Positions 1-6,866 are shown, counted from the stretch's first letter. The stretch is DNA of 15,205 nt from Akkermansiaceae bacterium (GCA_018676385.1 JABHEX010000117.1:1-15205), one strand, 5' to 3'. Translations and numbers: made by a program. Notes: a model not told the origin generated them from the letters alone.

Positions 1-2
1 AT

Positions 3-149
3 TATTGTTTTTTTCATTGTTTGTCTGGTTTTTTGTTTTTGGGTTTGGTTGTTAGCCAGTCACTACGTCTATTAAAAGACATTTTGAATTCGGCTAACGC
101 ACGTTCAAAAGATAGTAATATCTTTCGATTTGAGGAAAATAGTGATTAA
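3..149 (+). CDS. Possible 3' end of a membrane protein gene, cut by the left edge
   Basis: One frame stays open from the window edge to a TAA at 147-149, giving 48 residues. The first ~20 are strongly hydrophobic (FFHCLSGFLFLGLVV), like a last membrane helix. They are followed by a polar, charged tail (SLRLLKDILNSANARSKD) ending in EENSD, like a short soluble C-terminus. That arrangement is typical of polytopic membrane proteins, for example those of polysaccharide export, which would suit the acyltransferase that follows, but no family motif is visible. The first 50 bases are very T-rich on this strand, and any frame of such DNA reads as hydrophobic; another frame is also open, to position 75. 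The call therefore rests mainly on frame length and the sensible tail. A possible terminator follows at about 214-233. Confidence 0.4.
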   Translation, partial: YCFFHCLSGFLFLGLVVSQSLRLLKDILNSANARSKDSNIFRFEENSD

Positions 150-165
150 TCCGTATCAAGACAAG

Positions 166-183
166 ATTAAATTTAAATTTAAT
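166..183. repeat. 18-bp perfect AT palindrome
   Basis: An uninterrupted 18-base palindrome made only of A and T (ATTAAATTTAAATTTAAT). It lies 16 bases after the stop codon of the possible upstream gene. It could be a melting-prone spacer or a protein site, but a palindrome of pure A/T in an AT-rich spacer may also be chance. Confidence 0.35.
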
Positions 184-213
184 TAACTACTTTTATTTCC
201 TAACTATTTTCTG

Positions 214-233
214 AAAACCCCGCCAAGGGGCTT
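214..233. terminator. Possible hairpin terminator
   Basis: CCCC at 218-221 pairs with GGGG at 227-230 around a 5-base loop. Read on the minus strand, a G-U and two A-U pairs extend this to a 7-bp stem whose 3' arm runs into U's. On the plus strand the pair next to the core is an A-C mismatch, so the stem is weaker in that direction. Its place between the stop at 149 and the promoter at about 399 fits termination of the upstream plus-strand gene, but the hairpin is short. Confidence 0.3.
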
Positions 234-245
234 AAAATTGAATTT

Positions 246-298
246 CATGTCCTACATTACAAACTTTTACTGCGAGTAATGTTGTTTACTATTACATG
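246..298. repeat. Nested inverted repeats in the spacer before the MBOAT gene
   Basis: Several complementary arms are nested here. ACATTAC (254-260) pairs perfectly with GTAATGT (276-282). The outer arms CATGT (246-250) and ACATG (294-298) are also complementary. An alternative ATTAC arm at 291-295 competes for the same GTAAT. A perfect 10-bp palindrome, CGTTTAAACG, follows at 301-310. The layout would allow two alternative folds in RNA or a multi-site operator. The rest of positions 150-445 shows no gene. Function unknown. Confidence 0.3.
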
Positions 299-398
299 GG
301 CGTTTAAACGATCACCATTGCACAAAAGCTGCCACATCTTCACCTTTGCCGACGGTAAAATCGAATGTCACAGCAAACCACAATCAATCTAGCATTTT

Positions 399-427
399 TT
401 GCTATTTGGGGTTTGGCATTTTAATAT
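399..427 (+). promoter_or_regulatory. Candidate sigma70-type promoter for the MBOAT-SGNH unit
   Basis: A -35-like TTGCTA (4 of 6 to consensus) at 399-404 and a -10-like TAATAT at 422-427 are separated by exactly 17 bases. Transcription would begin near 434, giving a leader of about a dozen bases before the GTG start at 446. This is consensus matching by eye only. Confidence 0.35.
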
Positions 428-445
428 TAGAAATTAAAAAGACAT

Positions 446-1849
446 GTGCTTTTTAACAGCTACGCTTTCTGGCTCTTCCTCGCTCTTGTTTGGGGAGTCT
501 ATCGTCTTTTGCCGCATCGCGGCCAAAACATTTTACTACTGTTAGCTAGCTACTATTTCTACAGTTGTTGGGACTGGCGGTTTTTGCCACTAATTCTCAC
601 AACCACGCTGGTAAACTACCTCACGGCACTCGGCATTGAGAGAAGTAACGATAAGAAAAAGCACCACTGGCTAATGGTGATTTCGGCGGCCGTTTCACTT
701 GGACTATTAGGATTTTTCAAATACTGGGGGTTCTTTATCGAAAGCACCGCGGAAATGCTTACATGTCTCGGGTTCCATGCCAACATCTCCACGCTGAGCA
801 TCATTCTCCCAGTGGGTATTTCCTTTTATACCTTTCAAACATTGTCTTACACGATTGATGTCTACCGCGGAAAAACCAAGGCCACACGATCATTGCCAGA
901 CTTTGCACTTTATGTGGCCTATTTCCCTCAATTGGTAGCAGGCCCTATAGAGCGCTCATCCTCGCTATTGCCACAGATTACACATCCAAGACCGAAGCAT
1001 ACCGTTAATTTCTCTGAAGGGCTATATCTAATCCTGCTCGGTTTGTTTCTCAAGGTTGTGGTAGGTGATAACCTTGGTTTTATTGCAGACGGCATCTTCA
1101 GGGCACAGAGACACGAAATCACCGGGACTGATGCCTTGGTTGGCGTTTATTGTTTTGCATTCCAGATTTATGGCGATTTTGCAGGTTACTCATCAATCGC
1201 CCGAGGTGTCTCCAAATGGCTAAATATTGATCTGATGACCAACTTTAGAATGCCCTACCTGTCAAGGAATCCATCAGATTTTTGGCAGCGATGGCACATC
1301 TCACTCTCATCATGGCTTCGTGACTATCTATACATACCCATGGGAGGCAATCAATGCAGCACCATTAAAATTTACCGTAATCTGATGCTAACCATGCTGC
1401 TTGGCGGCTTGTGGCACGGCGCAGGGTGGACGTTTATAATCTGGGGAGGTATTCATGGATTAATCCTTTGTATTTATCGCGCCCTGCCACATTCAGTCAA
1501 GCTACCTGGTTTCTGGGGCCGAGTATTAGCCACGGTTTGGTTTTTCCATGTTGTCTGCTTCACATGGCTATTCTTTCGTGCTGATAATTTGGCACAGGCT
1601 TGGGATATGCTTACACTAATATTTACACAGCAGGAAATGACGTATCTTTCACGCTATGGACTTGGCATGCTAGCATTTTTCTGTGCGCCTCTCATGATTT
1701 ACGAAATATGGTTAGAGCAAAAACATACCCTACGTCGACTTGAGGTTGTGCACTGGGGATGGCGCGCAGCTGCCTACTGCTATTTAGTATCCATGCTCAT
1801 CCTATTCCCTCCTCAGGTCTTTGGGCAATTTATCTATTTTCAATTCTAA
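446..1849 (+). CDS. MBOAT family O-acyltransferase (AlgI type)
   Basis: Polytopic inner-membrane acyltransferase of the AlgI/PatA branch of the MBOAT family. These proteins pass acetyl groups across the membrane for O-acetylation of an extracytoplasmic polysaccharide or cell-wall polymer. The family signatures are present: MLFNSYAFW at the N-terminus, PQLVAGPIER near 161-170, WHISLSSWLRDYLYIPMGG at 283-301, and GGLWHGAGW at 320-328. H324 lies in this last motif and corresponds to the essential family histidine; a second histidine, H337, sits in GGIHG. Length (467 aa) is normal for AlgI. The start is GTG; an ATG two bases upstream is in another frame, and the MLFNSY start matches the family. 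The next gene follows after 13 bases and encodes the usual SGNH-like partner. The polymer acted on is unknown, because no recognisable polysaccharide synthase is in view. Confidence 0.93.
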   Translation: MLFNSYAFWLFLALVWGVYRLLPHRGQNILLLLASYYFYSCWDWRFLPLILTTTLVNYLTALGIERSNDKKKHHWLMVISAAVSLGLLGFFKYWGFFIESTAEMLTCLGFHANISTLSIILPVGISFYTFQTLSYTIDVYRGKTKATRSLPDFALYVAYFPQLVAGPIERSSSLLPQITHPRPKHTVNFSEGLYLILLGLFLKVVVGDNLGFIADGIFRAQRHEITGTDALVGVYCFAFQIYGDFAGYSSIARGVSKWLNIDLMTNFRMPYLSRNPSDFWQRWHISLSSWLRDYLYIPMGGNQCSTIKIYRNLMLTMLLGGLWHGAGWTFIIWGGIHGLILCIYRALPHSVKLPGFWGRVLATVWFFHVVCFTWLFFRADNLAQAWDMLTLIFTQQEMTYLSRYGLGMLAFFCAPLMIYEIWLEQKHTLRRLEVVHWGWRAAAYCYLVSMLILFPPQVFGQFIYFQF

Positions 1850-1862
1850 CAGATCATTAAAA

Positions 1863-2855
1863 ATGGCAGATATCCACCACGACTATGACGCACTACCGAC
1901 AGATAAATGTGCGCCTTCGATGCGCCAGGAAATCCGTGTCGTTGTCGCGGTCGTGTTATTTGTTATCAGCATGGAGATTACAGCGAGGATTATGGCACCT
2001 AACATTGATTCTGATCGCGAGCACATTCATATGTTTCCAGAAATCATCGCTGAATCGGCAAAGGAGGCAAAGAGAAAGGAACGACCGAATGTGATATTCT
2101 TCGGCAACTCGTTGATGAGGGCGGGGCTGGATGAAAAATTAGTGTCAGATTGCCTAAGGAAAACTGAAGGACCCAGAATAGTATCTGCAAAAATCACCCC
2201 AGTAGGCACCGCCATGCTTGATTGGGTCTATCTTTATCAACGTTACTTTGAAAACACAAATCAACACCCAGAAATTCTCGTCGTAGGATTTGTTGCACAT
2301 CACATTCATGACCAAGAGCCCATTAAGCTGCGTAGATTATCGCGCCATTTTTTGGCCATCAATGATTTCCCAGAAATATGGAGCCGTGATTTGCATGATT
2401 TCCACAGTATTATCCAATCCACACTTTGTCACTTCAGTGCTCTTGAAGGCGACCAGCCAGAACATCAGCTTAAAATCTTATCCGGTGTTGTAAGCGACTA
2501 CAATAAAGGGCTGAATACTAACAACGATATCATTCGAGCCGCAGGACAAAGATCTGTACTTGAATCTAACATGGAAACAAAAGAACAAACCTTCTCACGT
2601 ATGCAGCGGTTGATTAAGATCTGCAAAAAACATGGGGTGGAAATCTGGTTCGTGCCCATGCCGCAACCAGAAAAATGGAACTTGCACCCAGATGCAGTAG
2701 CACTGATAGAGCGAAATGAAATGAAACTACTTGATGCCCGCCAGATTAAAGGCATGACCGAGGATGATTTCTGGGACGGCTATCATCTGGGCGAGAGCGG
2801 TCAGAAAAAATTTAGCTACTGGATGGCAGAACAAATAAAAAACTCTAAGCCATAA
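1863..2855 (+). CDS. Membrane-anchored SGNH-like protein, probable partner of the MBOAT acyltransferase
   Basis: A 330-residue protein with a short cytoplasmic N-terminus, one membrane helix at about 25-44 (VVVAVVLFVISMEI), and a presumed periplasmic domain. That domain carries the two ends of an SGNH (GDSL-like) fold: FFGNSLMRAG with the candidate nucleophile S83, and DGYHLGESG near the C-terminus with candidate D305 and H308. Intermediate blocks are weak (TPVGTAM, ILVVGFVAHH), so hydrolase or transferase chemistry is likely but not proven. By analogy with AlgJ/AlgX it would take acetyl groups from the MBOAT protein and place them on a polymer outside the inner membrane. ATG at 1863, 13 bases after the upstream stop, is preferred; a TTG 42 bases earlier would overlap the upstream gene and add no recognisable sequence. 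Confidence 0.78.
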   Translation: MADIHHDYDALPTDKCAPSMRQEIRVVVAVVLFVISMEITARIMAPNIDSDREHIHMFPEIIAESAKEAKRKERPNVIFFGNSLMRAGLDEKLVSDCLRKTEGPRIVSAKITPVGTAMLDWVYLYQRYFENTNQHPEILVVGFVAHHIHDQEPIKLRRLSRHFLAINDFPEIWSRDLHDFHSIIQSTLCHFSALEGDQPEHQLKILSGVVSDYNKGLNTNNDIIRAAGQRSVLESNMETKEQTFSRMQRLIKICKKHGVEIWFVPMPQPEKWNLHPDAVALIERNEMKLLDARQIKGMTEDDFWDGYHLGESGQKKFSYWMAEQIKNSKP

Positions 2856-2865
2856 AAAACTTGGC

Positions 2866-3636
2866 CTAAACAGCAAGTTGCTCGCTCCACGCCTTAGCTT
2901 TTTGCGCAAAAGACTTATCTTCTTCCGCATAGCTGATGGCACGTGAAACGTTTATAACGTCAGGTGCAGTGCGTGGGTGCTTTTGGAGACTCGCAAGATC
3001 TCCTCCCTGTGCACCTAAACCGGGAATAAGCAGTGGACTATCAACAATACGCTCAAGAACCTCTTCGCTAGCGTTGGTCAAACCAACAACATAGCCAACA
3101 TCAGTAGCGCAGCTTTCTAATGCAGCACGTTTACCTAGTTCTTGCACGAGTTCGAACACAAACCTACCATCAGAGAGCTTTTGTCGTTGGAAATCGGCAC
3201 TACCTAGATTTGAAGTTACTGCCAGCAAATAGACCCCCTTACCTTTCCAATCAAGAAACGGCTCGATGGAATCATATCCTAAAAAAGGGTTTAATGTCAC
3301 CGCATCGACATTCCAGTTTTCAAAATAAGACTTTGCATAGTATTTCTGTGTTTCACCAATATCTGAACGCTTAGCGTCTAGGATGATAGGCACATTTTCA
3401 GGCATGCTCACCAACATTTCCTGGAGGATTTCTATACCGCGTAGCCCCATCGCCTCGAAATATGCCATGTTTGGCTTAAAAGCTGCCGCATATTCGGCCG
3501 TCTCACCCACCAAGCGATTCAAAAACTCCGGTATGGCATCAATGCCAGATGATAGTTCAGGTCGGGGATCAATTCCTACACAAAGGCGGGAACCAACGGA
3601 CTGGATACGGTGCGCTAGGCGCTCAGAGTAAGTCAT
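2866..3636 (-). CDS. pyrF: Orotidine 5'-phosphate decarboxylase, type 2
   Basis: Cytoplasmic TIM-barrel enzyme that decarboxylates orotidine 5'-monophosphate to UMP, the last step of de novo pyrimidine synthesis. The signature LDAKRSDIGET is the type-2 (mycobacterial-like) form and supplies D87, K89 and D92; with K54 in FKPNMAYFEA it completes the K-D-K-D catalytic set. Also visible are CVGIDPRPE near the N-terminus, LNPFLGYDS, and the phosphate-binding PGLGAQGGD. I chose the ATG at 3636 because MTYSERLAHRI begins the barrel normally and leaves a 13-base gap to the SET gene. An in-frame ATG at 3669 would add 11 residues and overlap that gene by 20 bases. Neither start has a convincing Shine-Dalgarno. 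It ends 10 bases from the convergent SGNH gene and is last in a three-gene unit. Confidence 0.93.
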   Translation of the reverse strand: MTYSERLAHRIQSVGSRLCVGIDPRPELSSGIDAIPEFLNRLVGETAEYAAAFKPNMAYFEAMGLRGIEILQEMLVSMPENVPIILDAKRSDIGETQKYYAKSYFENWNVDAVTLNPFLGYDSIEPFLDWKGKGVYLLAVTSNLGSADFQRQKLSDGRFVFELVQELGKRAALESCATDVGYVVGLTNASEEVLERIVDSPLLIPGLGAQGGDLASLQKHPRTAPDVINVSRAISYAEEDKSFAQKAKAWSEQLAV

Positions 3637-3649
3637 AAGATCAAAAAAT

Positions 3650-4219
3650 TTAGGCGTTCTGTAGCTCATCCACCTTGTTAGCGATACGATTTCTTAACTC
3701 GGGCCACTGATCTTGCGTCACAATATAACCGATACAGTTTGCGCTGCCACATCGGCATGGATGATCCTCATAACTTTCAATGTCAAACCCGTAGTCGAAT
3801 GATAATTCCTCACCTTTTTTAATCTCACGAATCGAGTATATATAAATTTTTCTACCGATCACCCAAGCCTCACAGTTTGGGTCACACGAATGATTGATGA
3901 GGCGCGCTGTGTTCCAAGGGACATTCCCATCGATATCCCACTGCTCATCGAGTGTGAAAATATAGACTGCGGCATCTCCATTTTCCTCATGCAGAGCATA
4001 CTGCTCCCACGCTCGGCCCTCGCTAGTATCTTTATTAATAGGCTCACCTACATACTCGATAACCTCAGTTTCTTTAGCTATGTTCTTTGTCGCATAAACA
4101 CCTCGCCCGTGAATCTCAGAACCACGCACTTCACAAAAATCACTGCTCGCGCGTTCATAGAATTTTTTAAATTTACGCACGAGCTTTGCTTCACGCCTGA
4201 GCTTATTGTTTTTCGACAT
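3650..4219 (-). CDS. SET-domain protein-lysine methyltransferase with post-SET zinc motif
   Basis: Predicted S-adenosylmethionine-dependent lysine methyltransferase of 189 residues, made almost entirely of a SET domain. Visible motifs in order are HGRGVYATKNI (37-47, SAM site), LINHSCDPNCEAW (107-119, the pseudoknot with N109-H110), GEELSFDYGF (136-145, catalytic Y143), and a post-SET CRCGSANCIGY (155-165). Cysteines 112, 155, 157 and 162 are placed as in eukaryotic SET/post-SET proteins to bind one zinc. The first 23 residues are very basic (KLRREAKLVRKFKKFYER), suggesting contact with nucleic acid or an acidic partner. There is no signal peptide, so it should act in the cytoplasm. It starts 12 bases after a secreted-protein gene and ends 13 bases before pyrF. 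The target is unknown; a chromatin-like, ribosomal or other protein is possible. Confidence 0.9.
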   Translation of the reverse strand: MSKNNKLRREAKLVRKFKKFYERASSDFCEVRGSEIHGRGVYATKNIAKETEVIEYVGEPINKDTSEGRAWEQYALHEENGDAAVYIFTLDEQWDIDGNVPWNTARLINHSCDPNCEAWVIGRKIYIYSIREIKKGEELSFDYGFDIESYEDHPCRCGSANCIGYIVTQDQWPELRNRIANKVDELQNA

Positions 4220-4231
4220 AATATTTAAACT

Positions 4232-4876
4232 TTACTTAATTTCGCGGGCTTTTGATGGTGGAAGTCCTAGTTCATCTGCCTTGAATGGTAGTGTGGGAAA
4301 CAGACCTCGGAGATCTTGAATAGTCGGCTTCAGGCCTGTCATAAAATTCCAGTCATTGCTACCTTTTTCTGATACGGCAATCGTGTAGCTCTGCTCCTCA
4401 AGAGTACGAATCCTGCCTCCTTGATTAGGATCAGGAATTTTCACCCTCGTAATTGTGGGCACAATAGCAAGCCAATGCTCCACTATAATCACTTTTCCTG
4501 AGGCATCTTTGATAGGCTCTTTGGAGACTAAATCGTATTTAGGACTACGCCATACGCTAAAAAAAGAAACCGGTTTTGCGGCTTGGAAGGCTACCACAGA
4601 TAGCTGCATGATGATTTTCTGCTGCGCGGCCAAGGCAAGGGCAGCATTAAGCTTTTCCATACTTCCGTATCGTTTGGCAAGTCTACGTTTCCACCTAGGA
4701 TACATGCGCTGTTGTCCATATTCAAAGTTTCCCTTAATCATCTCATTGCCCAGCTTTTGGACAGCCTTTTGAGCTGATTCCGCCACAGCTGGGGTGACCA
4801 CTGCGCGCCCCTGTGCACTTGATATATTCATCGTTCCAAGCACTACAAGACAGTAAATAATCGATCTGCAATTCAT
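4232..4876 (-). CDS. Small secreted protein of unknown function
   Basis: A 214-residue protein with an N-terminal signal peptide (hydrophobic IIYCLVVLGTMNI, probable cleavage after SSAQG at about residue 23), so it is likely periplasmic or exported. The mature part has an acidic/basic helical start (GNFEYGQQRMYPRWKRRLAKRYG), a hydrophobic strand-rich middle, then WNFMTGLKPTIQDLRGLFPTLP and a proline-bearing end (LGLPPSKA). The helix-then-strands pattern and the W-x-F near the end recall NTF2-like/SnoaL-type folds, but that is inference from overall pattern, not a recognised motif. No catalytic residues can be named. It is first in the minus-strand unit with the SET methyltransferase and pyrF, and has one of the few clear ribosome binding sites in the window. 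Confidence 0.75.
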   Translation of the reverse strand: MNCRSIIYCLVVLGTMNISSAQGRAVVTPAVAESAQKAVQKLGNEMIKGNFEYGQQRMYPRWKRRLAKRYGSMEKLNAALALAAQQKIIMQLSVVAFQAAKPVSFFSVWRSPKYDLVSKEPIKDASGKVIIVEHWLAIVPTITRVKIPDPNQGGRIRTLEEQSYTIAVSEKGSNDWNFMTGLKPTIQDLRGLFPTLPFKADELGLPPSKAREIK

Positions 4877-4881
4877 TTTGA

Positions 4882-4887
4882 CACCTC
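4882..4887 (-). promoter_or_regulatory. Strong ribosome binding site GAGGTG
   Basis: GAGGTG lies 5 bases before the ATG at 4876, at normal spacing. It is notable because most genes here (parB, fabF, the SET gene, the ExbB-like gene) show no such motif. It fixes the start of the secreted-protein gene. Confidence 0.6.
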
Positions 4888-4940
4888 ATTCATCTACTCA
4901 GCGGGACAAAAAGTCAAGCCACGCAAACAAGAGTCATCAC

Positions 4941-4960
4941 CATAAAAACAAATTTTTATG
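4941..4960. repeat. Perfect 8-bp inverted repeat in the divergent spacer before parB
   Basis: CATAAAAA at 4941-4948 and TTTTTATG at 4953-4960 are exact reverse complements around a 4-base CAAA centre. The repeat lies in the 143-base spacer between two divergent units, 59 bases before parB and 64 bases before the secreted-protein gene. It is well placed to be an operator shared by both promoters. The remainder of the spacer shows no gene. Confidence 0.45.
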
Positions 4961-4981
4961 CCCTCCCATGCTAATTAGGCT

Positions 4982-5011
4982 TTGCATTGCCGCATGCGAT
5001 GCCTCTATGAT
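4982..5011 (+). promoter_or_regulatory. Weak promoter candidate for parB
   Basis: A -10-like TATGAT at 5006-5011 has a poor -35-like TTGCAT at 4982-4987 with an 18-base spacer. Transcription would begin within a few bases of the parB ATG at 5020, giving a leaderless message. No Shine-Dalgarno precedes parB, which fits, but the -35 match is weak. Confidence 0.22.
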
Positions 5012-5019
5012 TCTCCCCT

Positions 5020-5898
5020 ATGGCGAAAAAGGCACTGGGAAAAGGATTAGGAGCTCTAATTAAGAAGCAGCCAACAGAAAATGGTGGAGATCCACAATCG
5101 GATACCTTGCCGGCAGATCTACACGTTGCTATTGACAGTATAGTTCCCAGCCCCCTGCAACCAAGGAAACATTTTGCCCAAGGTCAGCTCGATGAATTAA
5201 TGGGTTCAATTCGCCAACACGGTATCATCCAACCGCTAATCGTGCGTACGGTGAATGATAAGCATGAGCTAATCGCCGGTGAACGTCGCTGGCGTGCATC
5301 CATGGAGCTAGGTCTTGATACTGTTCCTATCCGTATCCGTGAAGCGACTGACCATGAGGTGCTCGAAATGGCACTTATTGAAAACATCCAGCGCAAGGAT
5401 CTGGACCCTATTGAAGAAGCTCAAGGATACGTGCGTTTAGCCAAGGAATTTAATATGAAACAGGAGACCATCGCGAAAAGCGTGGGTAAGTCACGTGCAG
5501 CTGTAGCCAACGCCATGCGCCTAACAGATCTAGATCTCAGTGTCCAAGACAACGTAGCTGGCGGAAGACTGACTGTAGGCCACGCCAAGGCAATCCTCAG
5601 CCTGAAGAGTCATGACGCCCAGAGACTTGCTGCCGATCAAATCCTCAAAAAACACCTTACGGTGCGTGCTGCGGAGAAGCTTGTTAAGGAGCTCTCTAAC
5701 CCCAACCAAGCGAATCCAAGACAAGCTTCCAGCCGCGAGGCTGATGCAGTCATTAAACAAATACAAGATAGCTTGCGTGAACGATTCGCAACCGACGTAA
5801 AAATCGCACACACTCCCAAAAGAGGAAAGATTGAGTTAGTCTACTATGGTAATGAAGACCTTCAGCGCGTGCTCGATCTATTAGGTATTCAGTTGTAA
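5020..5898 (+). CDS. parB: ParB/Spo0J chromosome-partitioning CTPase
   Basis: Binds parS sites and, with CTP, forms a sliding clamp used with ParA and SMC to segregate chromosome origins. All expected parts are visible in 292 residues: an N-terminal ALGKGLGALIKK (the ParA-interaction motif), the CTP-binding GERRWRA (about 87-93) and ENIQRKDLDPIEEA (about 122-135), then a helix-turn-helix region (ETIAKSVGKSRAAVANAMRL, RLTVGHAKAIL). A C-terminal dimerisation segment ends in DLQRVLDLLGIQL. ATG at 5020 gives the standard N-terminus. The usual parA partner is not upstream: the neighbour is a divergent gene 143 bases away. The next gene, a glutaminyl cyclase, follows after 21 bases on the same strand. 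No full parS palindrome was found by eye. Confidence 0.95.
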   Translation: MAKKALGKGLGALIKKQPTENGGDPQSDTLPADLHVAIDSIVPSPLQPRKHFAQGQLDELMGSIRQHGIIQPLIVRTVNDKHELIAGERRWRASMELGLDTVPIRIREATDHEVLEMALIENIQRKDLDPIEEAQGYVRLAKEFNMKQETIAKSVGKSRAAVANAMRLTDLDLSVQDNVAGGRLTVGHAKAILSLKSHDAQRLAADQILKKHLTVRAAEKLVKELSNPNQANPRQASSREADAVIKQIQDSLRERFATDVKIAHTPKRGKIELVYYGNEDLQRVLDLLGIQL

Positions 5899-5919
5899 TA
5901 TTTATTCTCACTGAATGGC

Positions 5920-6852
5920 ATGAATACCAAGATTGTCTTTATCATACTGGGGATATCAGGCATCGGCTTCGGACTCTGGCACTGGCTAACTGATCGCTCG
6001 GATGCACACGGAATTAGCGCATACACGCACACTCGAGCAATACTCGAATTTGGCCCGCGCACTATAGAATCTGATGGTTTAAAAAAATCACAGCAATACA
6101 TAGCAGAACAACTTTCCTTGCAGGGATGGAGTACGATGACCCAACAAAAGCAGCGCGACACTCCGGAGGGAAAACATACATTTACCAACCTAATCGCGCG
6201 CTACCAGCCTGATAAACTTACTACGCTGGATGACTTGCTTAAACTGCCCACCAAAGGAATCCTCTGTGCCCATCTGGACTCCAAAAAAATTCCAGGCATA
6301 CCCGATTTTCTGGGTGCCGACGATGCCGCATCAGCTTGCGCCTTAATCATTGAACTTGCCACCACTCTTGGCAAAGAAAATCCTGAATTAGCGAAGGGAC
6401 TTGAAATTGTTTTTTTTGATGGCGAAGAGGCTTTTGGCGAAAATATCACACCTGAAGACGGCCTCTACGGCAGTCGCTTCTACGCGCACACGCTCTACCA
6501 ACGTAAGCCAAAACCAGAGTTTGGAATACTTTTAGACATGGTTGGCCACAAAGATCTTAAGATAGCAGTGCCCTCAGATAGTCCACCCAAACTCTACGAA
6601 TCAATGCTGCGAGCTGCTAAAGAACATGGCTATGAGAAACACTACAACATGGCTGAACATTCGATCATTGATGATCATGTATACATGAATAAAGCAGGAG
6701 TGCCCACCATCGACATCATAGGCAAAGATTTTGCACACAGCCACTGGTGGCATCAAGAGGGCGATAACATCGACCTGATTTCAGCCAGCAGCCTAACTAT
6801 TTCATACCATGTTGTTCTAACCATGCTACGCGAGCAACTGGCAGCCAAATAG
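5920..6852 (+). CDS. Animal-type glutaminyl-peptide cyclotransferase (M28-like zinc enzyme)
   Basis: Predicted type-II glutaminyl cyclase, a zinc enzyme of the M28 aminopeptidase fold that converts N-terminal glutamine (or glutamate) of proteins to pyroglutamate. The order of motifs follows mammalian QC closely: HTRAILEFGPR near the N-terminus, CAHLDSK (116-122), FLGADDAASACALIIELA with zinc ligand D135, VFFDGEEAFGE with catalytic E169 and ligand E170, DGLYGSRFYA, DDHVYMNKAGVP at 251-262, and HWWHQEGDN with ligand H278 beside W277. A hydrophobic segment at 4-20 suggests a signal anchor, placing the enzyme on the periplasmic side, where exported proteins would be the substrates. A plain M28 aminopeptidase is the alternative, but the DGLYGSR and WWH contexts favour a cyclase. 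It lies 21 bases after parB, with no visible functional link. Confidence 0.85.
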   Translation: MNTKIVFIILGISGIGFGLWHWLTDRSDAHGISAYTHTRAILEFGPRTIESDGLKKSQQYIAEQLSLQGWSTMTQQKQRDTPEGKHTFTNLIARYQPDKLTTLDDLLKLPTKGILCAHLDSKKIPGIPDFLGADDAASACALIIELATTLGKENPELAKGLEIVFFDGEEAFGENITPEDGLYGSRFYAHTLYQRKPKPEFGILLDMVGHKDLKIAVPSDSPPKLYESMLRAAKEHGYEKHYNMAEHSIIDDHVYMNKAGVPTIDIIGKDFAHSHWWHQEGDNIDLISASSLTISYHVVLTMLREQLAAK

Positions 6853-6866
6853 AAACCGGCTAATGA

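Noticed and set aside
1821..1862. TTG start adding 14 residues to the SGNH-like gene
   Set aside because: It lies inside the end of the MBOAT gene; the ATG at 1863 gives a normal charged start before the membrane helix.
2851..2870. Terminator between the convergent SGNH and pyrF genes
   Set aside because: Only a 3-bp GCC/GGC core with a mismatch could be paired; too weak to call.
2933..2954. parS-like sequence around CACGTGAAAC
   Set aside because: Only about 11 of 16 bases match the consensus TGTTTCACGTGAAACA, one half is lost, and the matching part encodes a conserved N-V-S-R segment of PyrF.
3346..3362. TGTTTCAC half-site, another possible parS
   Set aside because: The second half of the palindrome is absent and it lies within pyrF coding sequence; chance match.
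3890..4228. 112-codon plus-strand frame
   Set aside because: Antisense to the SET gene, whose motifs are complete; no recognisable product.
4878..5063. 61-codon plus-strand frame across the parB start
   Set aside because: It begins with TTG, overlaps parB in another frame and reads as unstructured basic sequence; the parB N-terminus at 5020 is clearly genuine.
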